Shown here: one piece after another, positions 33,889 through 45,215 of the stretch | How the letters are laid out: every line of letters begins with the position of its first letter | Position numbering within the stretch: position 1 is the stretch's first letter | NCBI GenBank assembly: GCA_009617715.1 | Contig: VTFK01000014.1 | Coordinates: 1,364,001-1,428,000 of the forward strand | Length of the DNA stretch: 64,000 nt | Origin: Plectrocnemia conspersa | Lineage: Eukaryota > Arthropoda > Insecta > Trichoptera > Polycentropodidae | Reading direction: 5' to 3' | Program-made: the position numbers and the translations under genes | The notes under the pieces: model-generated | Seen by the model: the letters and a program-made list of their open reading frames with translations, nothing else | The model's database searches: none | Told to the model about the DNA's origin: nothing

Positions 33889-34960
33889 AACCCATTACCT
33901 GCCAGATTTCATTCCTGCTTTTTTTGGAATATATATGTTTTTTACTGAAAAACTGGTAGGTAAAATATTTTACCAAAAATAAACACAATGTTCCCAATTA
34001 TCAAACCATGGCATATAGTATGTAAAATTAAAATATATTTAGCAGTAAAATTTATTTATGCCATTCTTTCATACAATCAACACCCAATCCTACATTACAC
34101 TCTGAGCATTATTTTCTAGCATTTTTTTCACACGGCACATAATCTTTGAATACCATCAATTGTTCTTTCTATGTAATGTCCATTGGAATCTTCATTTTTC
34201 GGATCAGATATTGATGATAATCGTAAATATGTTCTCGCAATACTCTAAATTATAGCAGGGGCATTAAAAAGACAATATAGGGCATATGCGTTACTATTTG
34301 TAAAAATCCCCACGATTTTTTATACTATATTTATTTATGCTCCAATCTAATTTATCCACACCTTTCATGTATTTATTACAGGCTTTAACGAATGGCAAAC
34401 GGGTTTATTTAAATACATTATACCGTATAGTAAATCCCTGCGCTTGTGTATTTTTATAGGTTGGCTTTTTTAATTTTAGAAAATTTTCGATAATATGTAT
34501 TGCTTGATTTTAATCAATCATCATTTATGAAAATTTAGGTAACTCAAATCTGTGATGGTCGGTCGGAATTATAATTATATAATTGAGATTAATAAGAAAT
34601 TGAAAAACACTAAGGTACATATGGGATCTAGTCTTTTAGGTCAATAGTCAGTGACTTATATATAATATTGCTGTTTTACGGTACTTTTACCTGAATGAAA
34701 GAGGACAATAGTCTTTATCTTGAACATAGCGATTTCTCAATGGGGATAATGATATTGTTTGGTTTTGATGAATGATATATAAAGCTTTATGATTTGAACA
34801 AAGTTGCGTAACTTTCTAAATCTAAAGGGTCTTATCCTTGTTCACGTTTTCAAAAGCTTGGTGATTTATAATTAAATGTTCTCACCTTGAATTTTGTTTA
34901 AATTATTTTTGTTATATAAAAGCTTTCTAGCACAGTAGATCCCTTCTTTATAATACTAAG
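33889..34960 (-). mobile_element. piggyBac relic 2 with recognisable 3' end
   Basis: At 33889 the sequence TTAACCCATTACCTGCCAG marks a piggyBac-type end (TTAA target, CCC start), with a subterminal inverted CTGGTAGG at about 33953. On the minus strand the transposase is read inward. CSECNVGL then VDCMKEWHK-stop (34110-34056) is the Cys-rich C-terminus ending in the conserved C-F-K-x-W/Y-H shape. Upstream, ACNKYMKGVDKLDWSINKYS (34385-34327) matches the N-K-x-M-G-G-V-D-x-x-D block that carries the late catalytic Asp. KPTYKNTQAQGFT lies near 34460. Similarity becomes weak above about 34500 and I extend to 34960 only on faint matches. Stops occur throughout. The C-terminal finger differs from relic 1, so this is a separate family. 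Confidence 0.75.
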
Positions 34961-36399
34961 TCAATTTGTATGGTGTTGTGGCGGAGTGAAGTTGATTTTA
35001 TTTATAATTAAATACACGTATATATAAATACTTATATGAATATTTAGATACTTTGCAATTTAATAATAATAAAACTGTTTCATTTCACTTATTGACCCTT
35101 CACACAGCATATTAAGGTGGTTCAATGATAAATATACTACAATTAGGAGCACTGTTTCCCAACACAAGATTCAATGAGTTTTTATTAGCTATTTTATTTG
35201 TAATAAAAACATTTTTTTGTATAATATATATGTATAATAGTATATGTAGCACCATTTAACAAAACAGTTGACTAAAGTGCGTTTTTATGTTAGTTAAAAA
35301 TGTATTTTAAGGCAGCAATTTTAAGATTCTAAATATTTTTAGGAATAGCAAATGAAAGATCAATTTCCTTACTTACGGATTAAGTAAATTTGTAACAAAG
35401 TAACATTAAAATTACATTTTTACTAGCAGAAAAATGGCAAAAAACGGTGTTAGAATGAACTAGACTAAAATTTTATAAATAAATTTAATTTTATATATGA
35501 TATATAAGGGTGTTAAATAAAAAAAATATTTTACTTTATTTAAATATAGTAGTTCTCACAAAGAGGGTTATTAAAATAAATATTTATTGAAATCATTTAT
35601 ACGTCAAACATCACAAAATTGATATATTTTATGATAAATATTAAAAATATTTTGCTTTAAGAAATATGTAAATATTTATAAAAAAAATCATAGAACGATC
35701 CGCTTTTCTTTTATATTACAAAAATACCCTCCCACGTAATAAATACTATTTTAGATTAATATTTACAAAACGAGTCAATATTTACATCACTATACCCTTT
35801 TTTATTAAAGTATTATTTATACCCCCTTGAACCCGTCACGAACATATAGAATTGTTTAATAGAAACGGAACGGTGAAATCCAGCGAAAAAGCTTGGAAAA
35901 ATGATAAATAATAAAAATGTAGACATTAAATTGTCCGGATCAGCCTTCCATGACGGCTCTTTGATACGTAAAGAAAAACAGACTATTGATACTATAGTAT
36001 GTTGATTTTTTGCTCTATTTAATAATAGGTAAGTCAGAATGGATTTCTTTCTGACGACAAATAATATATTAAAAATATATAATAAAAGTAATTTTGATAG
36101 ATGATATCTTAATATATCTACTATTATCATTTAAATTAACTTAAATTTTATATATGTATTATACATAAAGAACATTTATTATAATTAGGTGCATATTTAA
36201 TTTTTTTTAATACAACTAATGTTGTAAAGATCCTGCAGTCCAGATTAAAATTGAATAGGAATGCTATTTCACTTTTTATAATTTTTACAAAAAAGTTCTG
36301 TAGATTCTTGCAACCAAATTTTAGTAATAATTTTGTACACAAAGTTTAGTACATTTATTCACAAAAATATCTAGATGAGTCTTTGCGATAAAGCAGATC
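34961..36399. other. AT-rich intergenic
   Basis: A 105-residue minus-strand frame at 35813-36130 is Leu/Ile/Phe-rich. The stretch 35820-35990 is slightly more complex, but I recognise no domain. Confidence 0.4.
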
Positions 36400-36919
36400 G
36401 TTGAAGGGTGGCTTTAATTATTTTTTTTAATTGTATACCGAATTAAGTGGTAATGTCGAAAGTTTGTGAAAAGCCTTTTTATATATTTATTATCCAGTGC
36501 AGGCTTATTTTGATTTATTAAGCTAAAGTACAGATGTTTTACTCCATCGTACGCTTCTGAGTCTTGTAAAGAATATTTTGTTTAATTATCAAAGGTGATA
36601 AGCCTTAATGACTTAGTGTTTGCACATATCTCAAGTAGAAAATCGCAGAGTTTTAAAAGTGTACCAATTGTTACAATTGTACATTTATTATTTGGGTTAA
36701 AACTAAATGTATAAAAAATAATTTCAATGAAAGAAGGTGTGTTTGAAATGTTTTATATGTATTAAAAGTATATAATAATCGGCCATTTCATTGAGGTTAT
36801 CAGATAAATATTTATCCGAAGAACATACAAAAAAAAAATCTTAAATGCCATTTATATGGCAACAACTTTCAATTGTACACCATGTTTGGACCTTCTCCCA
36901 AAATTGGAGTATGTTAATA
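36400..36919. other. AT-rich intergenic
   Basis: Nothing recognised. Confidence 0.5.
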
Positions 36920-37215
36920 AAGATGTCGTTTGTTACAGCGAGAGAAGAAGCTGTGTGTAAATACGCATGCGTTCCAGTCTGCCATTTTCTGTACTTGCCG
37001 GACAAATAAAATGGCCACAGCCGTTTGTCGGTTCAATCAATCGACTCTGCAATTTGTAAACTGACTGTAATTCATGCTAATTCGTGTTTTTGTATGTTTG
37101 CCGCCGCCGATTGTATGCTAATAAACGACCGCCATTGGTTTGTCAATCTGTCACGTGAAAAATTGCATCGGGATCCGATTGCGTAAGATAAATATAGATA
37201 ACTATTGAATTACGT
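36920..37215. promoter_or_regulatory. Complex island with Meis site, E-box and CCAAT core
   Basis: Balanced 290 bp. CTGTCA (37148-37153) is a Homothorax/Meis core overlapping CACGTG (37152-37157, E-box). CCGCCATTGG (about 37129-37138) holds a reverse CCAAT. GCTAATAAACG (about 37117) is homeodomain-like. No open frame. A strong-looking conserved-element candidate. Confidence 0.35.
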
Positions 37216-37319
37216 TGGGAAACTGTCGAATCAGATGTTACACTTGATTTTTTTTTCTATATGAGATATTACTAAACCAAAATATAAATTATTTAATCCT
37301 GATTTGAAAGATTAATTGA

Positions 37320-37615
37320 GTTTAAAACAACCATTCGGCGGCGACGAATCCTCAATGTAAATCTGCGAATTACTACAAATTAACAACTCGCTCTCTCTCT
37401 TATTATCCGGTAAGTTTAGCCAATTAGCGACGTTCAAATTAGATTTTCCGTATGCAAACTAGCAGAAATAGCTCGAGTGCTACGCTTTCCGGAAATAGAC
37501 TGACAGGCTTTTCCGATTTCCCTCGCGTAGAAACACTGTCGACGGTCAATTACGACGTGTTTGCCAATAACAGCTAAAATTTGATTGGCCTATATACCGG
37601 AAATTTTCAGTATAC
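37320..37615. promoter_or_regulatory. Second adjacent complex island
   Basis: Separated from the previous island by about 100 bp of A/T. Contains a CTCTCTCTCT run (37390-37399), CCAATTAGCG (about 37419, homeodomain core) and repeated TTCCGGAAAT/TTTTCCGATTTCC pieces (about 37488-37522). Non-coding. Probably part of the same regulatory region. Confidence 0.3.
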
Positions 37616-37846
37616 ATTTAATATTTATATATATAATATAGTACATTTATGAATATTAATTTTTTATCGTTTTATATGCTGAAATAAAACTGTATTTTTA
37701 ACTTTAAGCTTAGATTGAAAATATTTTTTTTATAAATAAATGCAATAAAATGAGTTTAGCTGAATTTTTAATGGTTTAGTGTTAATTGAAAAAGAATGTC
37801 GGTATATTTTTTGTTATAAAATGGCAGTGCTTTTGTAATTTTATAA

Positions 37847-38148
37847 ATAATTGTTCTAAGCAGTCGCTTCTGCTTCAAGGCGCGCTCGCTTTAAAATGAA
37901 ATATTCTATGCTCAATTTTATACTTTGTATGAACGGTGTATATAATAATGCATGTAAACAAAGGAAAAATAAAAATAAAGTTTGCTCGATTGATTTCCGA
38001 GCCTTTAGTTGTTTCGACCAATGAAAAATAAGCATTCAAATATAATAATACAAGATGGCCGACAGCAACGTGATATCAGTTTTCAATAATTTTTCATGCG
38101 CATTGTTCAATTTGACTGAATATAAATATTCAGATTGCAAATTAACTA
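37847..38148 (+). repeat. Uncharacterised interspersed repeat, copy A
   Basis: Aligns with the reverse complement of 59392-59779. The shared blocks, in order: ATAATTGTTCTAAGC.GTCG, ATGCTCAATTTT, GTATGAACGGTGTATA, AAACAAAGGAAA, GTTGTTTCGACCAATGAAAA, AAGCATTCAAATATAA, ACAAGATGGCCGACAG, AACGTGA, TTTGACTGAATATAAATA and ATTGCAAATTAACTA. Homology begins and ends abruptly, which defines element boundaries. This copy lacks about 85 bp found in the other. No coding frame and no terminal inverted repeats: possibly a non-autonomous element of Helitron or SINE type. Confidence 0.8.
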
Positions 38149-38208
38149 TCTACTTTTGGTCTAAAGCAACAGATTATGTGATCATTATTTTCAGTTTATT
38201 GTTACACT

Positions 38209-38256
38209 ACGCTATGTATAAATATAAAAACTGACTTTTATATTTATACATAGCGT
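38209..38256. repeat. Perfect 21-bp inverted repeat with 6-nt loop
   Basis: The left arm 38209-38229 begins ACGCTATGTATAAATAT. The right arm 38236-38256 is its exact reverse complement; the loop is ACTGAC. It starts 60 bp after the end of repeat copy A. An RNA from either strand would fold into a 21-bp stem. No similar sequence elsewhere in the window. Confidence 0.95.
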
Positions 38257-39784
38257 CTTTCGTTTGATAAATCATTGGTGATGAATTCCGTTATATTTCA
38301 ATATTTTTAATATTCGTAAACGTTCTTCCCACTGGTCTTTTGAAGCAAATTAAGTTACTAGGAATACGTCTTTCCACGGATCACGATAGAGTTAAATGAA
38401 ACTTTGAGCTGGCGAATTTTGGCGATCGTTAACAAAGGGGATAAATAACAATAGTTGTTTTGAATTGTCTATCGCGCATCCTTTTTACACAAAATGATAG
38501 TTTTTCCGGTACTAATAAGTGATTATGAGTGATTAACGCTTATTACTGCAATTATTTTGTCCCAAACTATTTTTATTGTTAATGCCTGATGAGTTTGAAT
38601 TTATAATTTAATATTCCTAGAACATTAAATATAAAAATATAGCGGGTTTTCTTGGTGAAATAAAGAAACACCTTCTTGCATTAAATTTTAAATTATAATA
38701 TTCAAGTATTTTAATTTATATTCTGTTTATGTTTATGTCATATGTATGTTTAGTTAAAATTGCTTATTTTTATGATAAGGATGGCTGGGGTAGTGAAAAC
38801 AAAAGCAGGTATTGCATACGCGTAATTTTTCTATTTTTGTACATTTTGATCTCCATTCAAACATACTTTCACCCAAATAGTCCACGGAATATACTTCACT
38901 AAGCACAGGTGGTAAATAATATAAGCAATAAGTAAGTTTAAATAAATATATTTAAATAAAAAACTTATTTAAAAAATATTGTGAAATATTTTTTTCACGT
39001 GTTTTTTTACATTATATAATAATAAAAAAATATTTTTATATATATTCTGTTTATGTTTATGGTATATTTTATATGCATATTTTGTTTATATTTGTTTAAA
39101 GTATAAATAATTAGGTATATTATCTAAATAAATTAAGAAAATAAATAGAATTGCTCGAATTGCAAAAAACTCATAAATCAAGTTACTTGTACTTCAAAGT
39201 TTCACTGTATATCGGTATATGTTATATATGTATGTGCAATACACTGAATATTACATAGCATAAGTTAACACATCACTTATATTGAAAAATATTTTAGACA
39301 GTTAAAAAATCCAATTGTTCAGCTTAAAATTAATTCATATAAATGTAATTAAAAAATATGTTTTTAATATTTATCAAAGCTTTTTTCTTTAAAATATATG
39401 TAACGATACCAATAAACTTTTATCTATACAAGAAAAAAAAACAATATATGGGATAAAAAAAATAAAAAATTGTTGTAGTGGTAATTGTATCTTTCTCTTT
39501 TTTTTATTTTACAATCAAAAGTACTCTCACTCCCCATATTATTTTATATAGCATGCATAATCTATGGTGTGTCAGCATTTTAAAAACATTTATTTATTTA
39601 TTTTAATACAGCATGGGAGCTTTGTTAAATAAGAAGTGATATAATACACTATACATATATCTATAATACATATAAAAGTAATATAGGAGTATTAAAGTTA
39701 TTGAAAACTGAAAAGTTAAATTATATCCATATTGATTGTATATCTAATCTGAACCATGAAGATGTAAGAGACAATGGTCAATTC
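38257..39784. other. AT-rich intergenic
   Basis: A small complex patch at 38300-38490 (CCACGGATCACGATAG) is unexplained. Otherwise A/T filler. Confidence 0.45.
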
Positions 39785-40085
39785 ACTTATGCAAAGTCCA
39801 TTCAAATCAGTTCTTTGATCTCACATTTTCGGCCCGATCGATATTCAGATTCGCCACGGTCACCAAAACGGTCCAGGAATGCAATTGTCCGACACTGTAA
39901 ATTACGGTTGCGCAACACCAGCTATATAGACTTCTTGGAAACTGTCCAAAAAAGTGATTAAATCGCGCATTTCTTCTATTGCCAAGAGGAAATTGCCTCG
40001 GAGCGGACCGTAAAAACGTAACACTTTCTCGCCGATCGATCGATAGACTGTACGTGTTCGGAAGGCTATTTACGTTCTATAATAA
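39785..40085. promoter_or_regulatory. Complex island, candidate conserved element
   Basis: 300 bp of balanced sequence with a GCCCGATCGATATTCAG start and GCCGATCGATCGATAG at about 40032-40047. An 86-residue plus-strand frame (39701-39961) overlaps it but has no recognisable domain. Non-coding regulatory sequence is more likely; an exon cannot be excluded. Confidence 0.3.
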
Positions 40086-41792
40086 TGTATACGTTATTGT
40101 GTGTATTGCTTGAAAAATAACCAACTTATTACGTGAGATGTATAATATTTATATCAAAGGAATCCGTAGTATAATATATATATATATATATAAATAAAAA
40201 AAAACAAATGAAATATTATTTTTCTATATTTAATATAGTATTTTAAATATGGTATTTCATTATTTTATAATTCAAGCTTTGCGTATAAGTTTATTATATA
40301 TAATATATATATATATATAGCAATTAATTATTATAATCTTAATAATTTTCTTTAGGGTTGAGTAATTCGCCGGCGCTCGAAGACGGTGAAAATAGATTTA
40401 GGGTGGAAATGGAACCTCGGGGTGAATTAGCGTTATGAGATAACGAATTTAACCCGAAATTGATTTTTAAATTTCATATTACCTTAATTTATATTTAGCT
40501 ATTAAATCATTAATTTTATAATATTATTAGAAAGTTTGAAATACAATAACTAAATTAATCAATTAAATCTTGTTTCGCTATTTTTTACTCAGATCCGTGT
40601 TGAAGGGGTTCAATCTATTACTTTGTTCCTTGATGGATGGCCCTGGGGTTTTTTGAGTCCAAAATCAGAGCCGGAATGAGGTGAACCACCCGACCTCCTG
40701 TGGGTCTAAAACCGCTTTTAAAACGCTTCGTCTTTCAAGCGAATTCCTTTCTAATTATGTTAAATTTTTTTTTTAGGAATGCTTATTGAAACCGTTGCAT
40801 TTAAATCACAATTATCTTTTCCAAAATGATATATTTTTTTAGTAAAAGATAATTAAAAAATAAATTTAGAACATAATTAATAAATGCAGAAAAATTTCGC
40901 CTCTTCAACGAGATAATATAAATAGCAGTGAAAAGGAATATTGCTATAAATATATAAATTAGTACATAAATTAATAAAATAGCAATTAATATAAGTACAT
41001 CAATGAGTTGTTTTTTGCTAAATATCAATCAATACAATAATAAAAAAATATGTATGGAAATACTCAAATTTTTATGTACTCTGCTGATTTTTATATCAAT
41101 AATCAGTACATGAAAATTTAATTAGAATATTTATATATTTATTACTTATAAAAAAATCAGTGAAAATTATAATTGTTAATTCCGAAAATTTATATAAATG
41201 GCTAAATATGAAAGCCTCTTGTAGATGAAAAGCCCAGAAACCTATAAAAAGGATTTATTTTTAATAATTCAACCATTTTTTCGGTAGTCCTTATTATTAA
41301 TTTTGTGTCATTGACGTATTTCAAGATTGACAGTCTTTTTTCTCTAATTGATTTTTCTTCATTCCGTCCTTCTCATTATATATTTTCTGTAGATATTAAA
41401 AAGATCAGGTGATAAAATATTCTTTTCTAATTTTGAACTTATTTTATTTCAAGGAATTTACTTTGTACCATTACTGTACTGCAATCGTTATTTTTTTTAC
41501 ATATGTTAGTATTTTACTGGTGTGGGATATAAATAAGCGGAATTGTTTTATAATTTGTGCATTTTTTTATATTTAATTTTTTGTGCTATAAAATATATAT
41601 TTATTCCACTTAGTCTTTTGTTGCATGTATCACAAAAGATTGAAAAACCCTCGTCTATAAGTTCATTAATTATTTCAGATGAAACTTCATTGCTATCTAA
41701 GGATTGTGTCCATCTTCAGTTTTTTATAGCTTTATAAATACTTGCAGATAAGATATCTGGTTCAAAGATGAATTTGTTTAGAGTGATTTCAA
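40086..41792. other. AT-rich intergenic with (TA)n tracts
   Basis: TA microsatellites at 40174-40192 and 40301-40319. A short complex patch at 40355-40445 and another at 40590-40745 without coding potential. No genes seen. Confidence 0.45.
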
Positions 41793-41853
41793 TCACCCAA
41801 AATCACCCTATAATGGACTTTATCAAGATCCATTATAGGGTGATTTTGGGTGA
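41793..41853. repeat. Perfect 25-bp inverted repeat with 11-nt loop (pre-miRNA-sized hairpin)
   Basis: The arm 41793-41817 begins TCACCCAAAATCACCCTATA. Arm 41829-41853 is its exact reverse complement; the loop is CTTTATCAAGA. Pairing stops at the next base outside. Perfect complementarity of this length is not expected by chance and, unlike a typical microRNA precursor, has no bulges. It may be a recent inverted duplication, a small foldback or a siRNA-type hairpin. Confidence 0.95.
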
Positions 41854-42665
41854 GACTAGCAACTCAATAATTTTATCGTTTAAAATAGATCTTTTGCTTT
41901 ATTTGTATGTGCAAATATCAACTATGAATTTGTTCTTGACATCTCTACAGTTTTTCCGAAATTCTTGATATAGATTTGCATAACATAATTGGTTTTTCTC
42001 GATTTATTACACCTGATTGTTTAAGTTGTTTCATTTTGTATCTAATTTTTCTTCGACTTTTCTGCGGCAGATGACTATTTTTTGCTTTATAAATTATATT
42101 GTTTTTGACCTGTTTTCAAGATGTGATTGCGTATTGTTCTGGATTTATTTCAAACTTCTCTCAGAATCTCCAATAACAGTGCTAAACTCTTTTATTTTTA
42201 TTATTCAATGGCTGACATAAACAGACTATAAATAATTAAAAAATATCTTTGCAAATTAATAAACTGTTTTATACATAAATAAAAAAAATTGTTTTGAGTC
42301 CAAAAGCATATTTGAAAAGATTTTGTACTCAAAACATATGTAAAACGATGAAAATTTATGAAGTTCTATTCTTAAGTGATTTTATGACCAGGGCAATTTC
42401 CGCTCGCCTATATTAATTTGTGCCAAAGTTACCGCCACCGGTGAGTATATCGTCTAAAAGATCTAAATAAGGTTTTATTACTTTATGACTCATCGGTCAT
42501 TCAATATTGTTACCGTTGAAAATGTATTTTTTGACATTTTTTTTGTCAAAGACAGTGAGACATCATATATTGTAAACGAAATTCCTGTGTTACAAATAAT
42601 TTATTATTATTTTGACGCCAATCGTCAGCATTAGGATGTTTAGTTGCAATGCAAAATCATCTAAA
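41854..42665. other. AT-rich intergenic
   Basis: Short open frames at 41768-41968 and 42017-42220 are Phe/Ile/Leu-rich chance frames. Nothing recognised. Confidence 0.45.
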
Positions 42666-42810
42666 AACACGTAAATCTGATGTACGATAAGACTATGTCC
42701 GAGTTTGCGTGTGTGGCGAAGCCCGGACAGATCTGTGCGGGTGTCCGTCGGGCAAATCCGTACGTGTGTGCCTGGCTGTTCCTTGTTCTGCTGAAAATTT
42801 TTTTTTCGGC
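42666..42810 (+). other. GC-rich patch, Cys-rich in one frame
   Basis: One plus frame reads VCVCGEARTDLCGCPSGK and then VCLAVPCSAENFF (about 42700-42800), an uncommon Cys density reminiscent of small secreted Cys-rich modules. A second frame is also open. No splice sites or start context support an exon, and I cannot name a family. The GTGTG-rich composition may itself produce Cys and Val codons. Confidence 0.2.
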
Positions 42811-43665
42811 AGATCTTATCAAATACGATTTTGGAAAAAATGCAAAGTCAAGAATTCGTATGGCGTCTATTTTATTACATATTTTTTAATGTTTGGTTAA
42901 AAAATATGGGTCCGTGCCAGGAACTTGAAATGTGATTTTTGGAAGCTTTTAATAGAGATGAAAAAAAATGTTTTTCTCAAATACTTTGCTTTGGTAATCT
43001 AAGAACTGCATTAATAATCAGATAAAAAGATACCGCTCGAAATCGGAAGATTGAAAAAATGTATGGGGTCTTTCTGTTTTTTTTTTTCAATAATCAATTT
43101 TTTTTATCTTAATATAAAGTAGCAGCAGATGTTATTGATTTTCAACGATCATTCAGTTCTTTGTCAATGAATAATATTAAGATATATACAATAATAAAAT
43201 ATTATATTATATTCACATACTGTTTATAACGTATATTTTTTATTCTATTCCCGAGAAAATCGATAAGTCAAAATAAATTTTTCATTTTCAATAGTTACAA
43301 AGCAATGTAGCAGGAAAAATAACACTATATTTAATCAAGAGTACAATAGATCAAAAATCTTATTCTTTGATTAAAGAATAAGTTTTTATTTCATTTTCTA
43401 CTATTTATTTAGTAAAATCAGGTTTTAATTATAAGAATTATTTCAACTTAACATAATGATATACCATAAATTCTCAATCATGATACAATTAAAGATATAT
43501 AAAAAATAAGATTTTTTAAATTTATTTTTTACTATCAACAAATTTAAAACGAACATGTAATTTTACATCTAATCAATTTTATGTTAATAAGCCTAAATTA
43601 CTAATTTATAAAATTTATTTAATAATTCTAAAACATACACAAAAAGCATTTATATGATATCAACG
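42811..43665. other. AT-rich intergenic
   Basis: Nothing recognised. Confidence 0.5.
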
Positions 43666-44060
43666 TGAACAAACACAATACAAAGCGTACGAGAATTTTT
43701 ACATAACTTTAGGGCTGGAACAAGACAAGGCGGTTATGTAACATTAAATTCGTACCTGAACGACAGAAAAGGGCACAACGATACACAATTTCGCCCAAAA
43801 ACACAATGGAGTATATACGCATATAAATGCAAATGAAAATGTATGTACATAAAATATTTACTAATTTATACGAGACGAAAGAGTAAACAGAGACCGTAAA
43901 GCAATTTCGAAGCGACGAATTTCCGCCGGTTTTCACGTTAATTTTCATTTATTTAAGGGATGGTCCAAAACATCCCCCCGATACCCTTAATTGACCTCAG
44001 AGGCAACCACCCTTGAGTACTGAAGGCGAGATTAAAGTTTTGCGGATCGATATCGAGGTA
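43666..44060. promoter_or_regulatory. Mildly complex stretch
   Basis: Mixed composition with CCCCCCGATACCC (about 43975) and GCGGATCGATATCGAGG (about 44042-44058). The minus-strand frame at 43709-43948 has no family similarity. Weak candidate regulatory sequence. Confidence 0.2.
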
Positions 44061-44955
44061 AACGCTATACATTTTAAACAGTAAATATTTATGAAACGAT
44101 GTTGAGATACTTTGATTTTAATTAATTTAAATTTTCTATTTTAGTTAACAGTTAACCATACATAACTGAGCTTCGTTATTAAAATATATTTTTAATACAG
44201 TTTTATATACAAACAATGCCTTCTTTAAATAACGTTCATAATATAACTTTCACTTTAAAGACAGTAACCATATCATTTCATATAATGATGCATTAGCGAC
44301 ATTTTTTTTATAAAACGTCTATTAACCGTTTCTTTGAAGAAAACAATGCGTGCAATAAAAACTTTCATCGTTTACGCTAAAAAAATTAGAAACAAACACA
44401 ATTCATTGTGTTTGTGAAAATATATAATTTACTGTCAATATTTCTTAAAAACACAATTTTACTTTTATGTGTCATCCATTGTCTTGCGTATGAACAATTC
44501 AATATAATAATCAAACTGAATGAAAACTCAGTTAAAATATATTTATTTTTAAAATATTAAATTGCAAAGAAAAACTCAAGCCTTTTTTCTTGACAGTGTT
44601 ACAAATATGATACTTTTGAACTTTTAATATTGTATCGTTGATTCTTTAAGGAATAGATAAGAAGTAAAAATATCTCTATATATGTATGTATATAAAGATG
44701 TATCTCTATATACCCCCTACCCCCATAATAAATTATAGCCAAAAAATATAAACTCCACTAAAATCAATCATCGCTTTTAAAATATAAATGTCAATATTCT
44801 TCGATCTCGATCGCGCACTTACTACAATGCTTATCAATATCGACAAATTATTTAATCATATTCTTTAACCGTTATAAATAATTAATATTCTATATTAATC
44901 AAAATGGTACTTGAAGCTCTATAAGGGTTGCTTTCAGACACGTCTAGCAAACTCT
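44061..44955. other. AT-rich intergenic
   Basis: Nothing recognised. Confidence 0.5.
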
Positions 44956-45215
44956 ATTATAAGGTACCTTTTGATTTGATCTCACACTTGGATACACACA
45001 CACGCACACACAGACATCGAATTTTCCAAGTAACGGGCGCGTGTCGTGTGCGTGTTACGTAAGAAATCGATGTTGGCGTCATATGGTGTATGGGCGTCGG
45101 CGGCTGCAGCATCCGTTGCCAAGCAACGGCGCCAGACGCCCCCAGATCGATACCGACGCCGACAGGGTTTAACAACCTCTGGCTGCCAGGGGGACAATTT
45201 ACCGAATTATCTCAA
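44956..45215. promoter_or_regulatory. GC-rich island with X-box (candidate promoter or enhancer)
   Basis: The GC-richest 200 bp in this part. It starts with an ACACACGCACACACAG run (about 44997-45012), includes GTTACGTAAG (about 45054-45063, bZIP-type palindrome) and the X-box listed separately. GGGCGTCGGCGGCTGCAGC and GCCCCCAGATCG follow. Several overlapping frames are open on both strands, typical of GC-rich non-coding DNA. No transcript or ORF start can be assigned. Confidence 0.35.
45115..45127. promoter_or_regulatory. RFX-type X-box
   Basis: GTTGCCAAGCAAC is a perfect match to the X-box consensus GTNRCC-(0-3 nt)-RGYAAC with a 1-nt spacer, and is itself palindromic. In insects RFX sites of this form lie near transcription starts of ciliary genes in sensory neurons. 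No ciliary gene is visible within the neighbouring few kb. Confidence 0.6.

Noticed and set aside
35813..36130. 105-residue minus-strand frame
   Set aside because: Hydrophobic, A/T-driven composition without a membrane-protein pattern I trust or any family match.
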